Below are positions 13,751 to 26,080 of a DNA stretch of 64,000 nucleotides, piece by piece. The notes beneath the pieces were generated by a model that saw nothing but the letters and a program-made list of their open reading frames with translations, did no database searches and was not told the origin of the DNA. A program made the translations under genes and the position numbers. Within the stretch, counting starts at the first letter, position 1. Each line of letters begins with the position of its first letter. Source of the DNA: Eustoma russellianum (Eukaryota > Streptophyta > Magnoliopsida > Gentianales > Gentianaceae); contig AP025040.1 of assembly GCA_036186865.1 (NCBI GenBank), forward strand, positions 46,769,345 through 46,833,344, read 5' to 3'.

Positions 13751-15655
13751 ATATTAGATAGTTGAATCAAATTTCCAAGTAAAGTTGAAGTCATGGAGAA
13801 GCATGATAGCCTTTTCTTCAAAGGAACAGATATATAGGTAAAGCAGCAGGAAGAATTGGCCAGTTTAGAGTGCATTTTATCAGGATGCATATTGTTGTAT
13901 GGTTGTTTGTTGTATCATAGGAGACATTTGTTATGCCTTCTTTTCATGTTGCCTAAGAAAACTTATGGAAACAAAGTTTTATTATGTACAATTATTCGTA
14001 CCCTTCGTACAGGAGAATGGATATCGCTAAACAAATATCCATAAAAGTATATTGACTTTAGTGGTACAAGCCTTCTACTTATTAACACAAGCTAGTCCAT
14101 ATTCTAATTGTTGGTAATCTAGTTTATGATACTCTCATGCCATTGTGTGTCTGTGTCATGATAGTCGTCGGAGAAGAGAAAGAATTTAATACATACAATT
14201 GACTTCATTTGGCTGCAGCTCGCAAGGGATTTGAAGGAAGTAGTAGCAAAATGATGATGATGTAAATGTCATATTCCAAATGGTGGGTAGGCTAGTAAAT
14301 GCTTATCAAAATTATGATGATGTAAAGGCGTTTTAACAATGTTGCTCATAAGTCATAACACATTTAGAATAAAGTGAGGTACGTTTGTTCCTTTCATGAG
14401 ACATTTGATTTGAAACAATATAGTTATAGGAGGCGAAATGGAAAATCCAATTTCACTCATAAACAAGAAATCCAATTTCACTCATAAAGTTCTTTTAACT
14501 GCATAACAAATGTAATATCAGTTATAGTTATAATTAGATAAATAAATTTACCAACCAACTAGGATACTTCCCAACCTCAAGAAGGTCAAGTTTATCATCC
14601 CACATATCAGAATTTGCAGGAAACCCAACTGTATATTTTCCTTGGGACAATATAACGCCACCTTATCATACACCAATCCAATTCCAATGAAGTATTTAGG
14701 TTTTCCAAGACCTTTGGTGACAAATGTAATACTCTTTCATCTCCTTGCCAAGTCGATAATATGAAAATTTATCTTTACATCTTCCGTGTTTGATGAAATT
14801 ATCTCTGGCATTTATAACTCATATTGTTGCACATGCGTTATGCTATACTGTTAGTCTGTTGTATTGATTACCATATTTCATTAGAAACACCAGTTTATTG
14901 TAAAACTAGGAACTGTTTCTCTCTTTCTTTTTCTTGATTATGCTAGTAAAATCAAATCAGGTCATAGTATATGAACAAGTGTTAATTTTCAAAAATCTAT
15001 CAATTGTGAACAGTTGAAGGAGGATAGTCGACTGCACCTTAAGGCTTAAAAGGGTATTTCACCTATACATGACAATCGTAATCAAAATGATAAATAGTAG
15101 AACTGATACATGTTTAACTATTAAACACACAATCATTAAGCTGAATACGAATTAATTGCCAAAAACATTCTTCACAATTAAACTTTTTTATGAGTGAAAT
15201 TGACTAGTGGTTCAATGATCACATTATAATTAAGAGAGAAAATAAGCGGATGAGATATGGCGCTAATCTTAGATAAGTGAATGTGATGTCTAATTGAAAA
15301 ACTATGTAGTTTTATTAAATGATACACATTGTAATTTACACACAATACATTTTAAGATTATATGTATATATATATACACAATACATTCGAGCCACGAAAA
15401 TAACTTTTTACGTTTTAAGGCTGCGTGCATCAGTTCGCGAACAGATCTGACCTCTCTCCGGACCTTGTACAAATACGGGAGCCTAATACACCGATAACGC
15501 CGTTTTATATCTTTAATAAAATTACGTGCTATTACTCTCAGACACCTCATTTAGACATCTAATTATTACAACATATCTCACTTGGACAATAGCGCAATCA
15601 TGCAGGAGAACAAGGGTGAATTTGGTGTTCTAAAAATTGTGAGGGACTAAATTAG
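13751..15655. other. Intergenic: 3' UTR then AT-rich spacer
   Basis: The 3' UTR of the PSK SIMULATOR-like gene is followed by AT-rich DNA up to the ProRS promoter. Repeated short ATGATGATG motifs occur near 14255-14325. The small open frames at 13856-14044 and 15294-15550 have no recognisable product. I see no RNA gene or element here. Confidence 0.6.
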
Positions 15656-15661
15656 AAAATC

Positions 15662-15668
15662 TATAAAT
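15662..15668 (+). promoter_or_regulatory. Probable TATA box of the ProRS gene
   Basis: TATAAAT sits about 30 bases before a likely transcription start near 15692. A C-rich 5' leader follows (15692 to about 15837), then a leader intron ending at an AG at about 16041, 15 bases before the ATG. The position fits a plant core promoter. The leader intron is inferred from its splice signals only. Confidence 0.5.
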
Positions 15669-15943
15669 ACCAGTGCAACGGTCGGCGTGAAAACAAAAGT
15701 CTTCATAAACCCCTTTTGCCCAACACATCAACACTGCAGAGTAATCTTTCCCACTTCCTCTTTCCACTGCCGCCGCCTCCAAGGCTGGTCTCTTAACCAC
15801 CGCCGCCACCGCCGATCTAATAGGAGCAAGCGCCAATTGGTACTTCAACTTTACTTTACTCAAGTTATCATGATATCATCTCGAAACTCAAAAAGAAAAA
15901 AGTTTTGTTTTTGTGTTTAATTAGGATTTTAAGAAACAATGTG

Positions 15944-15993
<50 letters not shown>

Positions 15994-15994
15994 T
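15944..15994. repeat. (TA)n microsatellite in ProRS leader intron
   Basis: About 50 bases of nearly pure TA with two CATA interruptions, inside the inferred 5' leader intron. Confidence 0.9.
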
Positions 15995-16055
15995 AATGTT
16001 TCAGAATTGACTTCTGTTTTTTTTATTTTTTTATTTTTTAGGTGGTGGTATTGCT

Positions 16056-19000
16056 ATGGACGGAAAGGACCAGAAGAGTTCTGCCGGCGGTCCAAAAACT
16101 AGTACGGATTGGTTTTTTCCGTTTGCTGCTTCATAGTAAATTTGCAATTTATGTTTCCTCTGTGATGTTTTCGACTATTTGATTTTACAATTTGTGGATT
16201 CTCGGATCTGGTTGCTGTTGATTTGAGTACTTTTTCCAGAGTGCTGTCTCTAATGTAATTGTGCCTTTGTTGATCCCTGAATCTGGCATTTCACGTTTCT
16301 ATTTCGGAAGGCAGTCTTGACTGTATGCCGTTTCAAGGATTTCTTTTATTATCTGATTTGTTTGAAAATGTTGTGTTCCCACCATCGTAGAGGGACCAGT
16401 ATAATAAACTCACTTGAACTCCCAAGATCAGCTTTTTATGGTAATGCTACATTTAACGTCCCTTTATTACTTTCCTGATCAGCACCTTGAGTCAGTAGCC
16501 GGGCGCCAGGACCTTTCTTCATCACCACCTCATAATAGTCATTTTATTTTAGCTTTTGAAATATTGCATTTATAATTTCTCATATGTACTTTTTATAGGA
16601 ATAAAATTCTCATTAAAGTAAATTTGCAGAGGGAAAAAAGAAAGAAGTGAAAAAGGAGACTGGCCTTGGTCTGTCCTTCAAAAAGGATGACAATTTTGGT
16701 GAATGGTATTCAGAGGTAACTTTTGCTTCCTTGCTGTTGTCCACCTTTATCTTCAATTTTCTGTTCCTTTGAAATTGCAACTGTAGCTTTCTCTCTGGGT
16801 TTCCTTGTGATTACCTTTTCATGCTCATCTTGTTCATCATGTTTAAATGGCTAAAGTTCTGCCAACTCATCTCTAATAAATCCTCTAAGACAATCCCTAA
16901 GGTTAAGCATCCCCGCATGTGCAAGTCAAGTGGCTCAAAAGCACACGTGACATAATCTATAGTGTCGAATTATTTCTTACTGGATGGATTAGGTGGTACT
17001 TGAAAGCTTCAAGGCCCATAAGTGTGTGTGGATAAAATCTTATTGCTATTTTTTGTTTTTTACTTCCATTATATAGTATCTGTGCTTTCTTTTTCAGAAC
17101 CGCCACTTACGTGATATATCAACAAGATTACGCTATCCCTTCTTACCTTTTGCAATTTCCTAGACTTGAGTGTCAGACTATCTCTCTTGTAACCGCAACT
17201 TACGTGATATATCAACAAGATTATGCTATCCCCTCTTACCTTTTGCAATTTCCTAGACTTGAGTGTTGGCTATATCTCTTGTAATCCTTGATGATATATA
17301 TGAAATTTAAGTTTCCAAAAAAGTGTCGTGTATTTCATTTTATCAACAGATGATCCTTTATATATGAAAAAAGGTAATTACTTTCTGCAGGTTGTTGTTA
17401 ATGGTGAATTAATTGAGTACTACGATATATCGGGCTGTTACGTTCTACGTCCATGGGCAATGGCCATGTGGGATATAATGCAAGTAAGTTTTTCCTCTGC
17501 TTTTCTCCCTTTATCCAAAATATTTAGATTTAGAGAATGGCATTTGCGTCAATACTCTTCCTTTTTTCTTTTTCTTTTTCTTTTTTTGGGTGTGTTAATA
17601 AATTACGTGTACTAAGCTTGAATATTTGATTTCTCTCCTTTTCTTTGAGAAGGGAGAGAAATCAAATATTCAGGCTATGGTTAGAACATGCCAGAACACA
17701 GTAGACTTTGGTTATAACATGTCAGAACACACTTTATGCCATTGTATTTTGCGCAAAATGTTCTTCTTGTTGCTATCTCCGGACGACCAATTTTTAACAT
17801 TTTCTAACTTGGATTATCTATGAAATTTTAACTTACACAAAAAAAAAAAGATTTCTCTCCTTTTCTTTTTCTTTCTCTTCTTCTGGATTTAACTTGTTTA
17901 GCATCTGTTGCCTAGTTTATTTATTTTTTTAATTTTTTTTTTGCAACGCTCACTAGTGAGACTCTTTGTTAATTATCTTTTTCAGTTATATTTGATATTC
18001 TTTTTCTACTTTTTCTTTCAGTATGATCTTTTATCATCTCGTGTTTTACACCTGCAGTCATTTTTTGATGCTGAAATCAAGAAAATGGATATCAAGAATT
18101 GTTACTTCCCCCTTTTTGTGTCCCCGGGAGCATTGGAAAAGGAAAAGGATCACATAGAAGGCTTTGCTCCTGAGGTTAGATATTTCTGGTCTTGATATGA
18201 GGCATTATTTGCACCTAAGTGGATGTAGAATATAAAGCCATCTGAATAATTCAAGACTCTTTGCTTAGGCATTCTGATGATTATCTTGGCAGTGTTTAAG
18301 TTTAGGGGAAGAGCCCCTCATAAGGCATGCTGAATGAAAAACCTTAATGCAGTTGTTATGTTACTTTCAAGAAAAGAGAGGTCAAAGTCTATCTGGCGAC
18401 TTAGTTTTTCTCAATTTTTCACTATATTTCACATATATTCTACTGAGAAGGATGTCCCCATGTTAGACACCTGTAGACCCCTTTCATCAGCAAAGTCATT
18501 GGCTAGGGGGTCTCCACATCCTTCTGGACAGATCCATGGCATCCTTGGGGTGTCTTGGGTGAAAGATGTAATTCTTCAATAATGAGAAAGCGCAATGTTG
18601 GTTCTGATGCTACCGTGGCGCAGGTTCTTAGAGGGGTAAATGGAATATGACCCGTGGAAGAGGTAGGGAAGACGAAATGTTCAAGCTTGTAAATTCCTGC
18701 AACAGTGTTCTCATAGTGCGGGCAAGACTTCTGGAAATGATTGCGGTATTGTTCCTTCTCTGTTAGGGGTGCAATATCTGTTCTATTGGAAAATACTCCC
18801 AAGGTGATGCACTGAGGAAATATTTTATGGTGCAAGTGCTGTGTTCCTAGATATGCCATGATTCTTTGATTTCCCTGCTGGAAGAGACTGACCAGTCGTT
18901 TGACACATACCGAAAAGCATGTTTGTCTGAGACGGACCAGTAGGACCAAGAACATACATTTTCTCTTCTCCATATTCAGCTAGACTATGGACGATTGGCC

Positions 19001-22000
19001 AAATGGGCTCTTTGAGATCCAGGCAGTCTATCAGAGGACAGGAAGAGATAGTGGACTGTGGAAGAACAGTTAAAGAAAATATCTAACTGGGAAGTTGCAC
19101 TTAATGTGAATATATCTTAATACTTTTGTGAGAGGATAGAGGTTCTGGAAAGATTTTGTTTTCTGGGGACAATTCTGATTTGTCAGTTTCAGTTTTGTGA
19201 ATCGTTATTCTCATCATTGAAATTTCAATTTACCAAAAAAACAAAAAGAGAAAATGAAAAAGAAGAGGAAGAAGAAAGTTGATGATTAATCTAAGACTTT
19301 TCTCATGGCAGAAGAGCTACTCAGTGGATTAATCTTTTTTTTGCTTTCGCTGCTTCTCTTATCTTCTGGTTACTAGTTGTACTTTGTTCTTAAAATTTTT
19401 GTCTTGTATTTGGTACTGCCCTAAACTGCTATTTTGAATGTTGCCTCAACATATTAATAGGTTGCTTGGGTTACAAAATCTGGAAAATCCGATCTAGAAG
19501 TGCCCATTGCTATTCGTCCAACCAGTGAAACAGTTATGTATCCTTACTTCTCTAAGTGGATAAGGGGACACCGAGATTTGCCTTTGCGACTCAATCAGTG
19601 GTGCAATGTTGTTAGATGGGAATTCAGCAATCCTACTCCATTTATAAGGTTCTTTTTGGTGAATTTCGCTCGGTCAATTTCTTTTTATGTTTTTTTCTTG
19701 TTGAAAATTTTGTAATCAATCCCTTCTCTCTAATGAGAAGCTCTTTCTTCTCTGCCTGGTATTTTGTACTTGGGAATCTGCTACTTTCAACTTTTCTATT
19801 GTGTGCCTGTGGTGTGTTTTCTGATTTTGCTTCAGCCTTTTAGGAGTCGTGAATTTCTTTGGCAAGAAGGCCATACTGCTTTTGCAACAAAGGAGGAGGC
19901 GGATCAAGAGGTATTGTTTATATGTAGTATTGCTCTTTATTTTCTGAATTTGCAGTGTTAGCATTTACTTCGTCTGTGGCGTTGTATGAAGTTTTTGCTA
20001 GTTACCGTTTTCAGCTAATAAAAAGAAGATCACATCACGGAGCAACTGTAACTTTCCAATCATGTTAAGAAATAACATTAGGGAAGAAATTTACCCCTTT
20101 GTTTGCTGCTTTAAAGAATTTAAGTTCGATCCTTTTTAAATAATGCTCCCTCCGCCGCAAAAATATTGTCACTGTTTAATGCTCCTTCCGTCGCAAAAAT
20201 ATTGTCACCATTTAACTTCAGCTAGTTCATTTTGAACTATGATAAGGTCAAATTGTGACAATATTTTTGGGACGGAAGGAGTCATTATTTTTGTCGTTGT
20301 TATGGTTTTGACCCCCTCATTTGATGCTGGCTTGTTTCTGCTCCTTGTTTATTCTAAATATCTCAATCAAAGTATAGCGGTCTATTATCCAATTGTTTAT
20401 TGTATTATTGATGCTTTTGATAAGTGCAGACGTTGCTCAGTTTTGCTTCTTTCGTTCAATTATAAAGCTGTTTAGGATTGTTATAAACTAATTGAACTTG
20501 CGTATCAGCATTGAATAGCTATACGCTTACATGATTGAGGGGTTTTCAAGAAAAAAGAAAAATTGAAAATGCTTACTAGCTGAGTTCGTCATTTCTTTTT
20601 TTCCCCTTCTTTGTTGACACCTTATTCCCGATTTGGGGCAATGAGAAAAGGGAAAAAGAAGAATCCAGCTCATAAGGATGTAGGAAATAAGGAGGTTTGA
20701 CCTGTTTGTTTAAGCTTTAGTTTTTACAGAGTCGAAGCCTCCTATTTGTGGGTTAACTCTGATGTCTCATGTTTGTGGTCGATTTAGAATTTTCCTTGCT
20801 TATCACTTGTTTATACAGATTTAACTGGCATTTAAACCTCCTATTCAGCCAAAAAAAAAATGACTTTTATTTTGTAAGCAAACCAAAATGCGTGCTTATG
20901 AACTCCTAACGAATCTAATAAATTTTAGTGAAGCCATTCCGAACACCCTTTATGTGTGGATTATCTAGTCTTTGTGGTACATTTGTTTTTTTAAAAGCAA
21001 AATTTCATATATAAGCCATGAATGACAATTTACCGCTCAGAAAAACAATATCAAGCATAGCTTGATCGAAAGATGTTTCTCTTCATTGAATGCTTATTTT
21101 TTCTTGCAAGCGTCTATTGTTTAAAAGACATGGTATGTCAGTGTTCCTCTGTTTTTTCATCCTCCGGTCTTAGAATTGCAGATGTCATCATATACCCAAT
21201 GCATGCTAAATATTGTATTCGTCTTTATAGCATCTTCATTTTTCAGAACTTTCTTTTCTAGACATTATCGATCAAATAGATGGCGCAGAATTTGGTCAAA
21301 AAAATGTCTCGGAGATACTTTAAACTGCTTGTAGTTCTGTTTTGGAAAATATTTCATTGCGCAGATCTGTATGTGTAATTATGTACGCACGTGCAGGTTC
21401 TTGAAATCCTGGAGCTTTATAGGCGTATATATGAAGAGTACTTAGCTGTTCCTGTCACTAAAGGCAAGAAAAGTGAGCTTGAGAAGTTTGCTGGTGGACT
21501 TTATACTACTACTGTTGAGGTACATAGTTATATGTGTATTGATCATTTTCTCAATTGCCTGTACAGAATATGGGAGATCCATACTTCCATATATAACTAG
21601 CTAACGCATAGATCATCACAAAACCTTTTTAATTCCAAATACATTGCAAATTTATAGGATAGTTCTGCATAAGTTCTTTTTATTACTTCCGTATCATAAT
21701 TGCGCTTGTGCATGGTTCATCACTAGGTTTTTATTCCAAACACATTGCAATGTAAAGATTATTCTGTAGAAGTGTTGCTTCTAATTACATAAGGGGTTCC
21801 CAGTGGACTAGATTCATGATCTGATGTACGTATCCGTACCCTGCACTTTTTTGTGCAAGAGGCTGTTTTCGCTGTTCGCACCTGTGACCTCAAGGTCACA
21901 AAGCAACAATCTTACCATTTGATCCAAGGCCCGTCCTCAAGTGTTACTTCTAGTTACATAATCTTACTAATGCATAGGTCATTTGCAGGCTTTTATTCCA

Positions 22001-24037
22001 AATACTGGCCGCGGCATTCAAGGTGCAACTTCCCATTGCTTGGGTCAAAATTTTGCTAAAATGTTCGAGATAAACTTTGAAAACGAGAAAGGAGAAAAGG
22101 CTATGGTCTGGCAGAACTCCTGGGCTTACACTACTCGAACTGTAGGCTTTCTTTTCTGCCTCGCTCAACTAGGCCTGCTGCTCTGAAATTTCAATTTATC
22201 ACTCTGAATTTATTCTCTGTGATAGATTGGGGTCATGATAATGGTTCACGGGGACGACAAAGGATTAGTTTTGCCTCCTAAAGTTGCATCTACTCAAGTC
22301 ATCGTGGTTCCTGTTCCATTCAAAGATGCTGATACTAAAGGTATTATGGATGCATGTGCTGCCACAGTGAAGACTTTGAATGCATCAGGTATCCGTGCTG
22401 AAGCAGATCTGAGAGATAATTATTCACCTGGATGGAAGTATTCACAATGGGAAATGAAGGGTGTCCCTTTGAGAATTGAAATAGGTCCAAAAGATCTGGC
22501 CAATAAGCAGGTTCAAACTTGAATTTTTCACAAGCGTTTCAAATAATAGATTATTTTGGGTTCTGCAGTTATCCTTCGGTTGGATCTTTCTTAGTACTTT
22601 ATGATTCACAGAAAATGAATATGAACTTTTTTGTTGTTTATATTTAACGAAAACGGCAGCCCATTGCATGGAAGTGTCGTGCCCAAAGAAAACATAAAAC
22701 AAAAAAAAGGAACTGATATCTACATTATTCTGTTTTCATGAATTGTCTTGTTTATCAGTGCTTGATATGCATTTCAGGTCCGTCTTGTTCGACGTGACAA
22801 TTCTGCAAAAACTGATATTCCAGTGGATAGTTTGGTTGAAGGGGTGAAAGATATCCTGACTAGTATCCAACAAAGTCTCTTTGATACTGCAAAGCTAAAA
22901 AAGGAAGCATGCATTCAAGTTGTGAAAACCTGGGATGAGTTCGTCGAAGCACTTGGCCAAAAGAAACTTGTTTTTGCTCCATGGTGTGATGAAGAGGTGT
23001 GCTGTAGTTTCTCGGTGCTTGCTTTACTAGTTTTAACTGTTGCTTTTATGATTGCACGATATTATTATTATTTAACCTGTCCTGCTGGAGTGAAGTTCTC
23101 CTATCATCAGATTGGTTATTATTTCTGTTTTGGTTCTCTTTAGTTAATCGTTCTTCAGAGCTAAAAGTACTTGCTTTTTGTTTGAACCTTACTCATCAGT
23201 CTTTCAACTAGAGCCGGCACCTTTCTGAAGGTGCTCTTCTTGGGTGAAAAATTCTGGAGGACCAAAGTATTTCTTTTGTTGACCCTTTTGGTTAATTTCC
23301 CCCCAATCATTTCCTCTTCTTTTTGTTAAAAATAATAATAATAAAGTACAAATAAAAATCATTTTCTCTTCTTACTGGTCCAACAATGATCTAGCCCCAT
23401 TGTAGCTCAAAATTGATTGTGTTGGAACATAAGGCTGTTTGATTGAGCTCATGGCTAGTTGGTACTTGCTTATGGTCCTGAGCTGCGTGCATGAATCGTT
23501 TAAATTATAGACGAAAAGGTGGTGGACTTGAAATGTAGGAGTAGACATGTTAGCTTAGCGTCATTAGATTCATTATTCCTCTAATATAACTAAATTTTGT
23601 CACTGCGTATTTGTTGATCTAGGAGGTGGAGAAGGAAGTGAAAGCAAAAACAAAGGGGGATATGGGCGCGGCCAAAACTCTCTGCTCACCGTTCGAGCAG
23701 CCAGAAATTCCTGAAGGTTAGCTCTCGCCTTTACTTACCCAATGCCATATTAGCATATGATGAAGCAGTGTCATGATCCTATTGAATAACCTTATGTTTC
23801 ACTATGGAACAAGTTTTCTTGCAATTGTAATAACACTTAATGATGACAGGTCAAATTTTAAATCTCAATGCTGAGTTCTGACAAGAGTAATACATTTGCA
23901 GTGAAACTGTTTTAGAGTAACACTTGGTCAATGTTAATGAAATTGAACCTGTCACCCCTGTCTGTTTTACAGGAACCTTGTGCTTCGCTTCAGGGAAACC
24001 AGCCAAAAAGTGGACTTATTGGGGCCGGAGCTATTGA
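16056..24037 (+). CDS. Prolyl-tRNA synthetase, cytosolic type, 12 exons
   Basis: Coding exons: 16056-16101, 16630-16715, 17391-17483, 18058-18174, 19461-19648, 19844-19910, 21397-21519, 21989-22141, 22226-22510, 22778-22996, 23623-23716, 23973-24037. All are in phase, giving 1536 nt and 511 aa. The enzyme charges tRNA-Pro with proline. It is a class II synthetase of the eukaryote/archaea type. Catalytic-domain signatures are RPTSETVMYPYFSKWI (near residue 131), RWEFSNPTPFIR then REFLWQEGHTAFAT (motif 2 region), and GRGIQGATSHCLGQNFAKMF (near 247). An HGTP anticodon-binding domain starts near residue 310 (VIVVPVPFKDADTK). The C-terminal zinc-domain-like tail has KTLCSPFE and ends in WGRSY. The Lys-rich N-terminus lacks a transit peptide, so I infer cytosol. 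The first ATG after the leader intron gives the expected N-terminus. Confidence 0.96.
17098..17284 (+). repeat. Two-copy tandem repeat, 93-94 bp unit
   Basis: Units at 17098-17190 and 17191-17284 in ProRS intron 2 differ at only a few positions. Both carry ACTTACGTGATATATCAACA and TTTTGCAATTTCCTAGACTT. It looks like a simple tandem duplication and lies about 105 bases before exon 3. Confidence 0.9.
17620..17671. repeat. Perfect inverted repeat (hairpin) in ProRS intron 3
   Basis: A 19-base arm starting GAATATTTGATTTCTCTCC is mirrored exactly after a 14-base loop. The right-arm motif GATTTCTCTCCTTTTCTTT also recurs at about 17849 after an A-rich stretch. Confidence 0.85.
20144..20283. mobile_element. 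Stowaway-like MITE in ProRS intron 6
   Basis: The right end, GTGACAATATTTTTGGGACG followed by GAAGGAG, is the inverted complement of the left end CTCCTTCCGTCGCAAAAATA TTGTCAC. The CTCC(C/T)TCCG start and this inverted repeat are the hallmark of Stowaway (mariner-like) MITEs. The left terminus is present twice in tandem (about 20143-20178 and 20179-20213). The element is only about 100-140 bp and non-coding. Confidence 0.8.
21792..21938 (-). repeat. tRNA-type SINE fragment with target duplication
   Basis: It contains a degenerate GTTCGCACCTGTGACCT segment followed by a stretch ending ATCCAAGGCCC, resembling the tRNA-derived head of a Solanaceae SINE family. It is bounded by two near-identical 20-base flanks at 21772-21791 and 21941-21960 (about 2 mismatches), which read as a target-site duplication. 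It lies in ProRS intron 7, with exon 8 starting about 30 bases after the right flank. The strand is inferred from the B-box-like orientation and is uncertain. Confidence 0.55.
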
Positions 24038-26080
24038 TCGTACTATGTTGTGCTATAGTTTGTTGTTTTAAGGTAGTTTTGAATATCTAATTTTTCTCAG
24101 CCCTAGAGATTGAAAACCACCCTCTTTTCTTCTTTCCAGAGTGCATTTATACGTAAGAAATTCATGTTGGATGTTATGTCCATTGTTTTATTAGTAGAAC
24201 CTTGACTAGACTATGTGCTCGATATATCAAATTTTTTGTCGACTTGATTGTCACCAACGAAGGATGTGTATTATTGGGTACAGATTTTCGAGCCAAACTT
24301 TGTCCTATTGACTAACCTGTTTGATTGAATGGGATAATGTTGCATAATTCAGTTTGATTGAATTGATGAATTGAATACACGTAACATCTCTTTATTAAAA
24401 CTGATGCCTCTATTAAAACAGGTAGTAAACAACCAAGCTCCTATTGATGAAAGTTTCTAGGGACATCACCAAACTCTAGAACTAGGGATAGTTTAAAATC
24501 TTTCTCTGGGAAACTCCTGTTTCAAACTTATCTTGATTTGGTCGCGAAATGTTACTGTGTTAGTCATTCTTGATCTCTCACTAAAGATGTTATACTGTGC
24601 TTATCGTCTTACTATTATTGAAATGCAAGTCATATATAATTATATATTGCTAATATTATGTCCTTATCCTCGTACTTGATTCTAAATCATTACTACTACC
24701 TACCAACTATGTATTCCATTGGGGTCAAACAATATATATATTTTTTGCTTCTCTTTTGCCCAAATCCAACAAACTGATGGAAGGGTCGACTGGGAAGGAC
24801 ACAAAGTAAGTGTACTAAATCAACATATTGGCCTGTAATTTTATTGGCCAATTGCTCATAAGTCCGATTTTGGACAATGGAATAACACGATGGAGACAAA
24901 ATGCATACACAAGTCCGTCGAAAATAGAATAGAAAATTCATAAGAGGATAACTTTTTTGAAATTTAGGCGAATTTCACTTATAGCTACAGGAAATAGCAA
25001 CATAAGTAATTAATAATTGTAAAGTTGAGCTATATAGCCTCATCAAAATAGTAGAAACGACGAAGCTTTTCATGAATAACAAAAAACGATAAAAGATCTT
25101 CTTCTTATACCATACGAAAGAACATCAAAAAAATCGAAGAGCCTTTTTTTTCTCTCTATGGTTCGCATAGCAGTTAATCCAAATAGAAGTATATATATAA
25201 CACTTGATACACTATTGCTCATATTATTTTTAGATACTAAATATAAAAGAAAAAAACTAAATAAAAAAATGAAGCAAGATGCTTTAGGAGACAACGCTCG
25301 TGGCCTGCTTCTCTGTCTCTTCCCCCACCTCTGGCAACTATCACTTTCTATATAAGAGAATAAAGTCACCACAAACCAAAAAAGAAGCTATAAATTAATG
25401 CTATAAAACAATAAGAAACATAAATTATTTACAAGATATATCCGGTCACAAAAGTAATGGAGAAGCTATCACATATACAGAAAGCAACAAAATGTCATTT
25501 ATAATATGTTGATTAGACGTTTGAATTAAAGATCGTCTGCGTAATAATTTAATTGGAAAAGATCATCATCCTCATCTATTATTTTACAGAAATAATAAAA
25601 TATATGATAGAAAAAAGAACTGAGTCAAATCAAATGATGTAAATTCATAGACTTACACCAAATAATATATTTTCGTGCTCACATATTATTTATCGACGAG
25701 GATGATATTCGTTGACCATTAAATTCAAATTTTTTACGCACTATTAATACATTATCTTTAGTAAATATTGTGATAATTTTACAATTACACATGCTTTATA
25801 GGTTTATTTTGAAAGATAAACCGCAATTTTCCAGACCATCCAAGGAAACGTCAAAACGGTGTTGAATTCGATATTAGAATGTATAAATGTAAATATTCGT
25901 TTTGGAGTATACATATACCAAAAAAAAGGCAGTTAAAGAAAGTGAAATGCTAATTTGAGGAAATAGAAAAAGGACCGCCGGAGTTAAATTATTACTCAAG
26001 TCTACGAGATTCTCAGTCATCTTTCCAGCAGCTAATAAATTAATTCTCTTATTTTTCTTACACATTATTAAAAACAATAG
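24038..26080. other. Intergenic: ProRS 3' UTR and TOL promoter region
   Basis: AT-rich DNA with no recognisable gene. Overlapping open frames at 25070-25372 (minus) and 25158-25355 (plus) are low-complexity and look incidental. The final 100 bases before about 26080 form the inferred promoter of the TOL gene, without a convincing TATA box. Confidence 0.55.

Noticed and set aside
13537..13890. 117-codon antisense frame over the last PSK SIMULATOR-like exon
   Set aside because: It is the shadow of a real coding exon on the other strand.
18503..18973. 156-codon open frame on the minus strand inside ProRS intron 4
   Set aside because: It is the longest antisense frame in the gene region, but the peptide matches no family I recognise and has no splice partners. 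It lies wholly in an intron, so I treat it as chance or unrecognised repeat DNA.
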